From: Bacteroidales bacterium
GTDB taxonomy: Bacteria; Bacteroidota; Bacteroidia; Bacteroidales; UBA932
Reading direction: 5' to 3'
Assembly (NCBI GenBank): GCA_017630215.1
Contig: JAGBVR010000001.1
Location: forward strand, 124,001-188,000
Length of the DNA stretch: 64,000 nt
Shown here: piece by piece, positions 46,933 to 56,455 of the stretch
Numbering within the stretch: position 1 is the stretch's first letter
How the letters are laid out: the number at the start of each line of letters is the position of its first letter
The notes under the pieces: generated by a model
What the model saw: only the letters and a program-made list of their open reading frames with translations
The model's database searches: none
Told to the model about the DNA's origin: nothing
Made by a program: the position numbers and the translations under genes

Positions 46933-48270
46933 CTAGATTCCGTATTTCTTCAACTTAGCGTAAAGGGTAGGACGGCTGATCTCCAACGACTTCGCCACCA
47001 TAGACAGATTGCCTCCAAAACGGGCCATGGCCGCACGGATAGCCTTTTCCTCTGTCTCTTCAAGCGTATTAGTGCCGGAAACTTCAACAGATGGCCTTGC
47101 CGGTATGATCTCAAGATCAGCAGCGGTCAGAAGCTCATTCTCAGAAAGAATGACTGTCTTCTCAATACAGTTCGAAAGTTCGCGGATATTGCCGCTCCAG
47201 AAGTGTCCCTTCAAGACTTCTGCAGCATCAGCGGAAATTCCCTTGACGTTTCTTCTGTATTTCTCAGCAAACTTATTCACGAACATCTCCGCCAACGGAA
47301 GGATTTCATCAGTCCTTTCCCTCAGGGCAGGGAGGTGGAGCTCGAATGTATTGATTCTATAGTACAGGTCCTGTCGGAATTCACCGTTTGCGACCATCTG
47401 CTTCAGGTCCTTGTTTGTAGCGCAGATGAGTCTAATATCTATAGGTATTGACTTGTCGTCTCCGACTCTTGTGATGCATCTGTTTTGAAGAGCACGCAGA
47501 AGCTTTGCCTGCAGATGCGGCGGAATGTTTCCGATCTCATCAAGGAAGAGTGTGCCACCGTTTGCCTGTTCAAACTTGCCGACATGGTCTGCATGAGCAT
47601 CTGTAAATGCACCTTTCACATGGCCGAAGAGTTCGCTCTCGAAAAGAGTCTCAGTGATTGCCCCCGCATCCACGCATACCATAGGTCTGAGAGACCTATC
47701 CGACATCCTGTGAATCTCACCAGCAAGTACGTCTTTTCCCGTGCCGTTCTCACCTGTAATAAGCACAGTCGCATCAGTAGATGCAATCTTCTCGACAGTC
47801 TGCCTTATACCGCTCATCGCCGGACCTTTGCCCCAGAACATCTTCATTGATGAAGGAGCGACCGCAGCCTTTTCCTTCTTGCCAGTACGGTCGTATGCCG
47901 CCTTCAGCGTTTCAACCAATTTGTCGTTGTCCCAAGGCTTCACGATGAAGTCGAATGCACCTCGCTTCATTCCTTCAACAGCAAGTTGGATATCAGCGTA
48001 TGCCGTAAAAAGCAATACCTCAGTCTCCGGGCTGCGTTTCTTGATTTCCGAAAGCCAGAAAAGGCCTTCGTTTCCTGTATTTATGTCTGTGTGGAAGTTC
48101 ATGTCCAGCAGCACGACATCCGGACGGAAGTCGGCCATCTTGGTCACCAGCTCCTTCGGCGAAGGAATCAGCTCCACCTGCGAGAAATGCAGCGGCAGCA
48201 GCACCTTCAGTGCCGCCCTGATTCCGCTGTTGTCATCCACAACCAGTATTTTCGCTTTGCTTTTTGCCAT
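46933..48270 (-). CDS. Sigma-54-dependent response regulator (NtrC family)
   Basis: 445 residues. Receiver domain with Asp56 in VVLLDMNF; AAA+ domain with Walker A GENGTGKD (173-180) and the sigma-54 loop GAFTDA, a variant of GAFTGA; C-terminal Fis-type HTH ending NLSMVAKSLEISRPTLYAKL. Phosphorylation by the adjacent kinase should activate sigma-54 promoters. The neighbouring FtsX-type permease array is the natural target, though no convincing -24/-12 site was found in the upstream regions I inspected. Confidence 0.95.
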   Translation of the reverse strand: MAKSKAKILVVDDNSGIRAALKVLLPLHFSQVELIPSPKELVTKMADFRPDVVLLDMNFHTDINTGNEGLFWLSEIKKRSPETEVLLFTAYADIQLAVEGMKRGAFDFIVKPWDNDKLVETLKAAYDRTGKKEKAAVAPSSMKMFWGKGPAMSGIRQTVEKIASTDATVLITGENGTGKDVLAGEIHRMSDRSLRPMVCVDAGAITETLFESELFGHVKGAFTDAHADHVGKFEQANGGTLFLDEIGNIPPHLQAKLLRALQNRCITRVGDDKSIPIDIRLICATNKDLKQMVANGEFRQDLYYRINTFELHLPALRERTDEILPLAEMFVNKFAEKYRRNVKGISADAAEVLKGHFWSGNIRELSNCIEKTVILSENELLTAADLEIIPARPSVEVSGTNTLEETEEKAIRAAMARFGGNLSMVAKSLEISRPTLYAKLKKYGI

Positions 48271-48352
48271 GTATTATTGATATAATTGCCAAATTCAAAG
48301 CAAAAGTATACTAAAACCATATACTTTCGGTGGAAATTAGGCAAAATTACAT

Positions 48353-48568
48353 TCATAGAAGGTTATTCTTGACCTGATTTATACGCTCCGCCCACCTCTC
48401 TCTCTTTACATCAATATTTCGCATCATCTGAGAAAAATACTCTTCATCAGCCCTTCGTTTGCGCTGATTTGCTTCCATCGCCGCTTCCATCATGATTTGC
48501 TCCAGCATTTCATCGCTTGGCTCCTCACTAGAAACAAACCTGTATGAATTCATTTCCTTCTCCAACAT
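48353..48568 (-). CDS. Small charged helical protein next to the response regulator
   Basis: 71 residues (Met1 or Met6 as start). It is strongly helical and charged: SSEEPSDEMLEQIMMEAAME then KRRADEEYFSQMMRN. Similar short proteins with an EEPxDEQLE-type start are widespread hypotheticals in Bacteroidota. No function is known. It lies between the first FtsX gene and the NtrC-type gene on the same strand and may link them in one transcript. Confidence 0.6.
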   Translation of the reverse strand: MLEKEMNSYRFVSSEEPSDEMLEQIMMEAAMEANQRKRRADEEYFSQMMRNIDVKRERWAERINQVKNNLL

Positions 48569-48648
48569 ATCTCTTGAATTGATCTGTTACTGCAAAAATA
48601 GCATTTTTTAAGTGCCGTTCTGATTCTTTCTTGCAATAATTCTCTTGG

Positions 48649-51006
48649 CTACTCCTTCTTTAGCACCACAGCCGGGTTGGTACGCATCAGACGTATTGTC
48701 TGCAGCACGACCGAAATGAAGACAACTATCAGCACAAAAATGACCGCGACGGCATATATGAACCATGAATTTTCTATCCTGACCATATAATTCTCGAGCC
48801 ATTTCGAGGCTATGAAACAGGCCGTCGGAACCGCCGCGACTGCAGATACGAGTACAGGCGCGATGAATCCCCATACCGTCTTGCGGAACACTTCCAGGCC
48901 GGATTCGCCAAAGACCTTGCGTACAGCGGTGTCGTGGGTCCGCAGCTGTGCGTAATAGCCGCTGAAAGCCGCAATAGCCAAAGCAGTCAGCAGCAGACAG
49001 GCCAGCACAAATGTGATCAGAAGATTCTGCAGATTCTTCTCCTTCCTTATGTCATCCTTCAGATACTGGTTTAAAGACTTGACTGAAATCATCTTCTCGT
49101 CGTATCCCAGTTCCTTATACATCTCCTGTAGTTTCATGACCGCCGTTTCTTCATTTCCCTTAACCTTTACGAGATAATTATGCTCGTCCGGATTGTGCTC
49201 GGTCCTCCAGTCAGCAATGACCAGTGCGGCACAAATTCCCGAATCGAGTGTCTTCAATAATGTTCCTGTCCGGAAGTGACTGCATGTACCCATTATCTGC
49301 CTCCTTGAACCCCAGTCTTCTGCAAACCATTCCCTGTCAGTTATCGCACCGGGGATGGCATCCATCGTCGCCTCACTCAGGTACATCGCTTCACCAGCAG
49401 GGCTGAAATGTGTCTCCCCATAGTCATTTATCTCTATTCCCAGCATGTCAAATGTACTGCGTTGTGCCTCGATGTAGCCGAGAGCACCACCTCCATTCGG
49501 GAACATGACCCTGTAACGGTACATAGGGAGACAGTTCATCGCTCCAACTTCCTCGACAAAGGCCTGGCTCTTGATCTTGTCCAGATATCTTGGGCCGGCG
49601 GTCCTGAAATCCAGATAGATGAGATTGTCCTTTTCGTATCCCATCGGATAATTCATGATGAATGCGTTCTGCCGGGTGACTGTGATAAGCATGGCAGTAG
49701 AAGCAATCGCAATACAGCCTTCGAGTCCGATGAACAATTTACTGATGAGAGATTTTTCCTGTCTTCTGTTCTGTCCCTTTATTATGTCGACCGGACTGTA
49801 TTTGGCAATCGCGATCGATGACGCTGTACCGGAAGGAATTGCCATCAATAATGCTGTCAAAATCAATATGATATATTCTCCTGAAGTACGCATCGGATGC
49901 ACTTCGGTGTCAAGCAGACTGCTGAATATATCCTTGCAGGAAATTGCTGCAAGGATGGCCATAATCATGGAAACTGCAATAATGAACAGTGCTTCAAAGG
50001 TACATCTGATCACGACCCCGTGTCTGTCGGTGCCGAGAAGCTGGCGGGTAGCCATCTCCTTTATCCTGAAATGCGAATATGCGACAGTCAGCAGTATGTA
50101 ATTCAGTAGAGAAAGAATCGCCAATATGATGCATATGTTCAGATAAACGCTGTAAATATCTGTATTTCTGAATCTTCCATATGCCCTGGAGCCATGCCCG
50201 TACTTACAATGATAATCCTTCAGACTTACAAGTTCGATCTTATAATATTCTTCCCGGCCAGCAATGTTGTTCAGGATAGTTGTCAAGCTGGTCTTTATGG
50301 ATTCTATATCGCCGCCTTTTTCTGTTCTGATGAATTCGACTCTCGGATCACCTGTCCAATCCCTCCTCGAACCCCAGATCTTGGAGGCACATTCCTTATA
50401 GCTTTCGTGACTGATTATCACATCAGCTTCAGGTAGTGATGTGTTCGGAAATCCCGGGAAGACTCCTTCTACGACAAACTCGTTCTTCTCACCGAATGAG
50501 ACGAAAGGAATCCGAATCATCTTTCCCACTGGATTTTCAATTCCGAAAATCTTTTCGGCAAGCTGTCCTGATATCACTGCTCCATTGTGCCCGGCCAGGT
50601 TTTTTAGAGGATTTCCAGAATCAAGAGGGAAGCTGAAAAAATCGAAAAAGTTATCCTCCACGGCAAGGAGGGAAGTGAAGTAATGTTCATTTTCCTGATA
50701 TTCCGCCATGAAAGTCTGTCCTCCCAGGTTATCTTCTGCAAAGACTATCTGGGTCATGCTCTTGATGCCGGGAATATCACTGAATCTGTCTTCATCCATA
50801 TCGTGCCGCACAAAGAACTCCTCCATACCGTTCATATTACGCAGTACGTACACTTCCTCGGCATTCCCGATGCTCTTGTCGCAACTAAGATCTTCAAGAA
50901 TATACGAACCCAGTACAATCACAAATGCCAGCGCAAGGCTCAGTCCCACGACCTCGATCGCGGTGTATAGCTTATTTCGGCTCAGGAATCTCAGGTAGCT
51001 TTTCAT
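48649..51006 (-). CDS. MacB/FtsX-like ABC transporter permease 1
   Basis: 785 residues from MKSYLRFLSRNKLYTAIE, the start shared by the paralogues; the frame continues to 51084 but that part matches a conserved intergenic region. Layout: span at ~18-38, MacB-type periplasmic domain, three spans at ~285-420, a fifth span, a second periplasmic domain, three C-terminal spans, ending in RTNPAVVLKKE. Such double MacB_PCD-FtsX proteins move substrates or transmit force from a cytoplasmic ATPase. No ATPase gene is in the window. Its first 89 bp are nearly identical to those of permease 2. Confidence 0.9.
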   Translation of the reverse strand: MKSYLRFLSRNKLYTAIEVVGLSLALAFVIVLGSYILEDLSCDKSIGNAEEVYVLRNMNGMEEFFVRHDMDEDRFSDIPGIKSMTQIVFAEDNLGGQTFMAEYQENEHYFTSLLAVEDNFFDFFSFPLDSGNPLKNLAGHNGAVISGQLAEKIFGIENPVGKMIRIPFVSFGEKNEFVVEGVFPGFPNTSLPEADVIISHESYKECASKIWGSRRDWTGDPRVEFIRTEKGGDIESIKTSLTTILNNIAGREEYYKIELVSLKDYHCKYGHGSRAYGRFRNTDIYSVYLNICIILAILSLLNYILLTVAYSHFRIKEMATRQLLGTDRHGVVIRCTFEALFIIAVSMIMAILAAISCKDIFSSLLDTEVHPMRTSGEYIILILTALLMAIPSGTASSIAIAKYSPVDIIKGQNRRQEKSLISKLFIGLEGCIAIASTAMLITVTRQNAFIMNYPMGYEKDNLIYLDFRTAGPRYLDKIKSQAFVEEVGAMNCLPMYRYRVMFPNGGGALGYIEAQRSTFDMLGIEINDYGETHFSPAGEAMYLSEATMDAIPGAITDREWFAEDWGSRRQIMGTCSHFRTGTLLKTLDSGICAALVIADWRTEHNPDEHNYLVKVKGNEETAVMKLQEMYKELGYDEKMISVKSLNQYLKDDIRKEKNLQNLLITFVLACLLLTALAIAAFSGYYAQLRTHDTAVRKVFGESGLEVFRKTVWGFIAPVLVSAVAAVPTACFIASKWLENYMVRIENSWFIYAVAVIFVLIVVFISVVLQTIRLMRTNPAVVLKKE
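50918..51006 (-). repeat. 5' coding repeat shared with permease 2
   Basis: This 89-bp segment matches 53479-53567 at 87 of 89 positions; both differences are silent. The rest of the two genes is clearly diverged, so this block looks recently copied or homogenised. Confidence 0.85.
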
Positions 51007-51111
51007 TTCTCTTGTTTTGTGGTAGCGCGTAAACGCCTGTGTTTCAGTGTTTTCCTTATTGTGCGTGCTGTCGGGAGACCGCATGCAGGTAGTGTAAGTC
51101 TTTGAAAATCA

Positions 51112-51165
51112 ATGCGGTATCGGATGCTATCGGAGATCCTTCACTTCGTTCAGGATGACAGTTTC
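51112..51165 (+). repeat. REP-like sequence GATCCTTCACTTCGTTCAGGAT
   Basis: The intergenic region between permeases 1 and 2 contains GAGATCCTTCACTTCG followed by TTCAGGATGACA, an imperfect hairpin. Very similar strings are scattered through many bacterial genomes as small intergenic repeats. Only one copy is in this window, so dispersal in this genome is not shown. Confidence 0.35.
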
Positions 51166-51191
51166 CAGCCATGTCCTGCTCCGACCGAGCT

Positions 51192-53567
51192 TTATTCCTT
51201 CTTAAGCGCCTCAGCAGGATTCGTTCTCATCATATGCAGGGCCTGCAGAAGGATAGCTACGAGGACCACTATAAGGACAAGTGCAAGCGCTCCGGCGTAT
51301 ATCGCAGGGGAGTTGTCGGTGCGGATTACGTACCCCTCGAGCCAACGTCCGATGACCATATAGGCAATAGGGATAGCAACTACAGCGGAAATTATGACAG
51401 GAAGCATGAAGTTAAAGGTCAGTTTTCTGACCAACTCTCCTTTTGAGCATCCGAATACATTACGCACAGCATTGTTTCTTTCGTTTGTCTTCGCATGGTA
51501 ACTGCTGAGACCTGTAACTGTCATTATCGTCATCAGGATACATATGATGGAAAAACCGGTGAGAAGTTTGAGAAGGTCATTTTCCTCTTTCAGTTCTGCC
51601 TTAAGATGATCCCTGAACGGTACAACAAAAACAGTTTCGTCATTAAACCCTTTTGAATGGTAGAACTCCTTTATCCTCTGACAGATATCGTCGATGTCAC
51701 CATCCGTCCTGACACAAATCTGGACACCTAGACCGAATGAATTCTCGTAGTCATTGATAATCGTTATACCCATCAGTTTTCCGGTAGTATCTTCCGACAG
51801 TTTTCCCATTTTCAAATCGCTGACTGTGCCGCAGACCGGTGTCTTCCCCCTCCATGTCATAATTGTGTTACCATCCCTTAGCCCTGAAGTCGCATCATAG
51901 GTACTTTGACACAGATATATGTTTTCCGCTTCATACGGTTCTGAGAATTCTTCAATGAATTCCACTCCCAACATATCGAAATATGCTCTGTTTCCCTCTA
52001 TGAATATCAATGACTCAGTCTGTCCGTCAGGTCGTCCGATTATCGTGGCTGAGGGACTGTCAGGCCTGTTTGTGCAATAGCCTATCTCTGAGACATATGA
52101 CTGTGACTCTAATTCTTCGTAATAGCGGTTCATGTTCTTATCCAGGAACTGGATGAATATGACATCCTCATAATCATATCCCAGAGGCTGGTTCATCAGA
52201 TGTCGGGTCTGTCTGGTAATTCCGAAACAGACAGCAAGTGCGCTGATGCTCAAAAGACCTGCTAAAGCGACGAATAGCTTCCCATAGACCATTTTATCCT
52301 TATACCTTGCTTCTCCTTTAATTACATTGATTGCACTGTAGGATGACAGAATGATTGAAGGAACCGCACTGGCCAATCCTACCATCACGAGTATGATTCC
52401 TGCGAGAATAAGGTATTCGTTCAGATGAGATAGGGGATTGATTTCCATGCCGAGTATCAGGCCGACAGGTTTCTTAAGCGATACAGCAATGATCGCTGCA
52501 AAGATACATGAAGAGACAAGCAGCAGGAAGGCTTCAATGAAACATCTTCCTATCACTCCTTTTCTGTCCGTACCGAGAAGCTGACGTGTGGCGATCTCCT
52601 TTATTCTGAATCTTGAGAATGCTATGGTCAGAACGATGTAGTCGAGCAAGGCGACAACTGTCAGAAATATGCACATCAGGAGATAGATTCCGAACAGCTT
52701 GCCGTTTCTGATGTTGCAGAAATACATGTTTATATCGGGGAATTGTCCTTCCGCTGGATTCTTCAGATCATCGAATGCCGTAAGTCTGTAATTTTTATAG
52801 AAAGGATGATCGACAAGCTCTTCAAGCTCATCTTTGATCCGGACAGCTACGGTATCTTTATCAGCACCTTCCGTCAATCTTACACAGCAGCATCCGTTCA
52901 GTATGAGCATACCCTGATACATATTCTGCATAAATTCGTTATATAGATCTATATTGATGATGATGTCCGGTTCATGGAATATGGTCTTTGAAAAGGGCTT
53001 GAAGACACCGGTCACAGTGAGATTCACGTCAAGATCGGTGAAGTCTGGATATTGACTCTTCATCGGGTTAGCCTCAAAAAGATTTATCTCTTTACCCAAT
53101 ACATCTCCGTCAGGAAAGAAGGTCAGCGCCAGTTCCTCAGAGATTATCACCGAGTTCTTCGATCTCAGTACTTCTTTCGGATCACCTTTTGACAATGGGA
53201 ACGTAAAGAAATCGAATAGGTTTGCAGATGCCGCCATGCTTGAGACCTGCAACTCATCATCTGCATATCTTGCAAGCGTGACACCGGTAAACATCCTCTT
53301 TTGTCCCGTGCAGGGACTGAAAGAGCATGCATCCTTGATCTGAGGAATCTTTCCTATAGATGAATTCAATGATGCATCTGCTGTAATATATTCGGAAAGA
53401 CTGCATAGATAGATGTCGTCAGTGTGCTTCAGTACTTTGTTTACACTCATGTCATCCACGATGTAAGCGCTTAGCACTATCACAAATGCCAGCGCAAGAC
53501 TCAGTCCCACGACCTCAATCGCGGTGTATAGCTTATTTCGGCTCAGGAATCTCAGGTAGCTTTTCAT
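51192..53567 (-). CDS. MacB/FtsX-like ABC transporter permease 2
   Basis: 791 residues from MKSYLRFLSRNKLYTAIE; the ATG at 53591 would add 8 unrelated residues. Same eight-span, two-periplasmic-domain layout as permease 1, with IKEIATRQLLGTDRKGVI in the first cytoplasmic loop and a C-terminal RTNPAEALKKE. The periplasmic domains differ strongly from the paralogues, which suggests different partners or ligands. It is transcribed toward permease 1 with a 185-bp gap containing a REP-like sequence. Confidence 0.9.
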   Translation of the reverse strand: MKSYLRFLSRNKLYTAIEVVGLSLALAFVIVLSAYIVDDMSVNKVLKHTDDIYLCSLSEYITADASLNSSIGKIPQIKDACSFSPCTGQKRMFTGVTLARYADDELQVSSMAASANLFDFFTFPLSKGDPKEVLRSKNSVIISEELALTFFPDGDVLGKEINLFEANPMKSQYPDFTDLDVNLTVTGVFKPFSKTIFHEPDIIINIDLYNEFMQNMYQGMLILNGCCCVRLTEGADKDTVAVRIKDELEELVDHPFYKNYRLTAFDDLKNPAEGQFPDINMYFCNIRNGKLFGIYLLMCIFLTVVALLDYIVLTIAFSRFRIKEIATRQLLGTDRKGVIGRCFIEAFLLLVSSCIFAAIIAVSLKKPVGLILGMEINPLSHLNEYLILAGIILVMVGLASAVPSIILSSYSAINVIKGEARYKDKMVYGKLFVALAGLLSISALAVCFGITRQTRHLMNQPLGYDYEDVIFIQFLDKNMNRYYEELESQSYVSEIGYCTNRPDSPSATIIGRPDGQTESLIFIEGNRAYFDMLGVEFIEEFSEPYEAENIYLCQSTYDATSGLRDGNTIMTWRGKTPVCGTVSDLKMGKLSEDTTGKLMGITIINDYENSFGLGVQICVRTDGDIDDICQRIKEFYHSKGFNDETVFVVPFRDHLKAELKEENDLLKLLTGFSIICILMTIMTVTGLSSYHAKTNERNNAVRNVFGCSKGELVRKLTFNFMLPVIISAVVAIPIAYMVIGRWLEGYVIRTDNSPAIYAGALALVLIVVLVAILLQALHMMRTNPAEALKKE
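53479..53567 (-). repeat. 5' coding repeat shared with permease 1
   Basis: Partner of the 50918-51006 block; 87 of 89 bases agree. It encodes the first span and cytoplasmic N-terminus. Confidence 0.85.
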
Positions 53568-53767
53568 TATTATATTGGTTAAGTCGTTCATTGATTATAC
53601 CGCCACGGTATTCGTCCTATATATCAAGCATTTTTCCCTCCGGCTATACGATTACAATGGTCGGAATGCCTGATATTTCTAATCAATATGACAAAACTAT
53701 ATTCGTGCCAAAATTTCTACTGTCTTGCATATCAATGCATTGGCGTGTTCGTGCTTATTCTGCCACT

Positions 53768-53796
53768 GTAAAGAAACTTTACACAATTGTAAAGTT
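53768..53796 (+). promoter_or_regulatory. Triple TGTAAAG/CTTTACA element upstream of the PBECR-like gene
   Basis: TGTAAAG-AAA-CTTTACA-CAAT-TGTAAAG gives two overlapping inverted repeats; the second has 9-bp perfect arms (AACTTTACA and TGTAAAGTT). It lies ~90 bp upstream of the start at 53888 in the otherwise empty 320-bp gap after permease 2 and is a likely operator or promoter control site. Compare the palindrome at 1250-1271. Confidence 0.55.
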
Positions 53797-53887
53797 AAAA
53801 TTTATTTTATCCAGCATAAAATTAATTTTACCAGTGGCTGATCGTGAACAGGAAAGTTTCAAAAACCAAAGAAAAAGAAAAAAAATC

Positions 53888-54393
53888 ATGAAGAATTACA
53901 GATTAGCCGTCGATGAAAACGGCTCTCCGTTCGTCCTGAACAGCAAAGGATCAATCGATTTCGGGTACATCACAGAGGAAATGAACCTGTCACCTGCTCC
54001 TATCAGGGTTGCTGAAGGAGATGAAAGTTATGGTCTTGCGCATATGGTCAAGAATCATTCTGATCAATTATCCCAATGTGGATTTGCTGACGTGCCAGCA
54101 TTCGTGGAATATGTGACAGAACACTTTACAACAATCAAAGAAGGACATACCGGATCATATCTTCTGGAAGTTAATGAAGACAGGAACCATACATTATTCA
54201 TATCCTTGTCCAGAACAGAAGATTATTGGAAAGTGATCAGTGGAGGAGTGTTCAGGCTGAAATATTCCAGAAATAAGAAAATGTCTATTCCGTACCCGCA
54301 ATCCGGATGCCTGAACCTGTCCTTCAGGCAAAGGTTCCTGCTTCTGGTGAGATTCAACAGGACTCAACCGAAGCGAGCGGGAATTCCTTATAG
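53888..54393 (+). pseudogene. PBECR-like (barnase/EndoU/colicin E5-RelE type) nuclease gene with a frameshift
   Basis: ATG at 53888 starts MKNYRLAVDENGSPFVLNSK. The domain pattern (IRVAEGDESYGLAHMVKNH, FVEYVTEHF, HTLFISLSRTEDYWKVISGG, FRLKYSRNKK) resembles phage-associated nuclease domains found in mobile elements. Near 54277-54281 the frame should shift by -1: the alternative frame reads NVYSVPAIRMPEPVLQAKV and ends at TAG 54391-54393, giving ~168 residues. One A missing from a run of As would explain it. In the literal frame the ORF runs to 54565 into unrelated sequence. It could be a real mutation or a sequencing error. Confidence 0.65.
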
Positions 54394-54469
54394 ACCTTTT
54401 CTGCCTGCAAATATATCAAAATTCATTCAAAATCAATGCTTTGGTCTGAATCTTTTATTGATATACCGA

Positions 54470-56008
54470 TTATTTCAGATATTTGCCAATAGTTTCCTTT
54501 GTCTGAGGAATGGAAGGTCGCAGATGCTCTCCGAAGTCTACGATGACCCCTTCCTTGTTGATTAAGATATAGAACGGAATGCCGTGACCGGTATGGAGAA
54601 TCGGGTCGAGCCCCAGTCGCTGTTCATCAGTGAGATGGTAGGTTTCGATGTTGGTGGCGAAAGGATTGGTACCGTCCGAACCGTTGTCAAGATAGAAATT
54701 TACGATGCGTAGAGGCTGGTCCTTATATGCTTCTGCCATTTCGACCTGGAACGGTATCTCATGCCTTGTACCAGGGCACCATGTCGCACCTACTTGTATA
54801 TAAATGACCTTGTCTTCGTTACCGGCTATCACCGATCTCATCAGTTTCAGACCCTCATTCTCCTTAACCAAGGCCATCTGTCCCTCTCGCGGACGGTCAG
54901 CATGCAGAATCGCATCAGAAAGAATCTTAGGGTTTTCTGCGTATGCTTTCTTGATAACGTATCTGTCTCTTGTATTCAGTTTCAACAGAGGAAAGGTAAC
55001 AGTCTCATTGAACTCCCTGAAATGCTTCTCGAAACTCTCTGTATCATTCGCTTCCAGCATCTGGTTATAAAAATGAGAGGTAAGCATCTGAAGCAGCATC
55101 TTGTTCTTTGTTCTTTTCCTGAGAAAACGCATCAAAGATGTGTTGTCAGCCATCATTAAACCCGCCTCTTCAGGATCCATATCATGCAGAAGCCAATAGT
55201 TGATATTCGACGAAAGCTCAAAAAGGTTGCTCGGCATACAGTCCGGACTGAATAGCCCTGCAGCATCCTTGACACGAAAATAATCCGACACATCCTCTCC
55301 GGCATTCTTATACGACAGCAACCCCTGTATAAGTCTGGAATAATAATCCGCCTCGATTTCTTTACGGCAGAGCGCCTCCAGTTCCTTGCTTGGATGCTTC
55401 TCCTTTATAAATGCCTCAAGCCTTGAAAGATGGTAAGCCAACTTTTCTTTCAATGCCTCGCTCAAACTTGCCGCATCCTTATACTTTCTTACAGGAGTCC
55501 CATCTGCAGCTACCTCATAATTGCCATGTGACGGCCAGTCATGGCTAAGATAATAGAACATATGGAACTCGTTCATCTTGATATTGTTATCCGCTCCATT
55601 TCCAGAAAAATGCACCTTCCCAAGTTCGGAGAAGTCTAACTCAACATGAATCGAGTCGCCTGGACAAACGACCATATGATCGACATACGGAGCCATCGAA
55701 ACCGTACGCGGTGCATACGGCAGCACAGAAAATCCGAACCTATCTTCATATATCAAGGAAGTCTGCCTATTGTCTACTCTGTCGTAGAAAGGTATAGTAA
55801 TCCCGACCTCTGTGACATTGGGATAGATATCACGATTGGCAATATGTCCAGTAATCACCGCAGGTTTCGAGTAATATGCCTCATCTCCCTCAATGTTTTC
55901 TGTGCTGAATACAAAATCAGCGGGTTCGCTTATAACATTATGTCTGCACGCACATAACAGAGTGCATGCAGAAAGAAACAGCGTCTTTATATTACTTCTT
56001 ATTCTCAT
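54470..56008 (-). CDS. Thioredoxin-like (TlpA-type) lipoprotein lacking the second active-site Cys
   Basis: 512 residues, lipobox LCAC near residue 21. Residues ~30-150 form a beta-rich domain, then a helical segment, then a thioredoxin-like fold at ~370-512 (VIYIQVGATWCPGTRHEIPF). The usual CxxC is C411-P-G-T414, so a disulfide cannot form in the motif. Bacteroidota have many such DUF4369/TlpA-type lipoproteins. Redox activity is doubtful; a chaperone- or peroxiredoxin-like role is possible. Its start overlaps the decayed RhuM gene by 17 bp. Confidence 0.8.
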   Translation of the reverse strand: MRIRSNIKTLFLSACTLLCACRHNVISEPADFVFSTENIEGDEAYYSKPAVITGHIANRDIYPNVTEVGITIPFYDRVDNRQTSLIYEDRFGFSVLPYAPRTVSMAPYVDHMVVCPGDSIHVELDFSELGKVHFSGNGADNNIKMNEFHMFYYLSHDWPSHGNYEVAADGTPVRKYKDAASLSEALKEKLAYHLSRLEAFIKEKHPSKELEALCRKEIEADYYSRLIQGLLSYKNAGEDVSDYFRVKDAAGLFSPDCMPSNLFELSSNINYWLLHDMDPEEAGLMMADNTSLMRFLRKRTKNKMLLQMLTSHFYNQMLEANDTESFEKHFREFNETVTFPLLKLNTRDRYVIKKAYAENPKILSDAILHADRPREGQMALVKENEGLKLMRSVIAGNEDKVIYIQVGATWCPGTRHEIPFQVEMAEAYKDQPLRIVNFYLDNGSDGTNPFATNIETYHLTDEQRLGLDPILHTGHGIPFYILINKEGVIVDFGEHLRPSIPQTKETIGKYLK

Positions 56009-56380
56009 TACAAAATAGCATCAATTTCTCAAATTCACTTTCGGCAAATGCCTTTGCCACCTCAGTAGATACTTTGCCGATGTTGTTCAATAAATCATAC
56101 TCGTTAAACTGTAGAAATGCATCTAACTTTTTAGACCCTCCCATCGGAGGCAGTTGCCGAGAAATACTCGGTAACTGAACTCTCTTCGAGTTCTCCCTCT
56201 TGAAATATATGCTTGAGATGAAGGCTGATATTGTCAGAGGAACATTCAAACAGTACTCCCATCAACTTCTGACTTAACCATATAGTCTCATCCTGAAGCC
56301 TTACCTCTATTCCATCCTCTTGTGCCTGAATTGTAAAAGTCAGGAACTCTGCTGTTGCGAATCTTTAATGTCCTATTCAT
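55992..56380 (-). pseudogene. Decayed RhuM-family gene
   Basis: Starting at ATG 56380, MNRTLKIRNS is followed after a frameshift by FLTFTIQAQEDGIEVRLQDE and SQKLMGVLFECSSDNISLHL, matching the RhuM N-terminus. A stop follows at about residue 84. After a gap equal to most of the protein, another frame gives FLQFNEYDLLNNIGKVSTEV and AKAFAESEFEKL, the RhuM C-terminus. Roughly 200 codons are missing. RhuM genes are mobile-island cargo of unclear function; this copy is inactive. Confidence 0.75.
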
Positions 56381-56455
56381 AGACTATTTATCTAATAGTA
56401 TATGGCAAAGATAAGTAATTTGTTTCGTCTTATTTCCAGTATGTCATGTTATACT

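Noticed and set aside
54270-54285. Programmed -1 frameshift in the PBECR-like gene
   Set aside because: AAGAAAATG is not a canonical X XXY YYZ slippery heptamer and no downstream pseudoknot is obvious, so a mutation or read error is more likely.
53486-54565. Long 359-codon plus-strand ORF
   Set aside because: Its first 134 codons are antisense to permease 2 or lie in the promoter region, and its end is out of frame with the PBECR-like domain. Only 53888 onward is protein-like.
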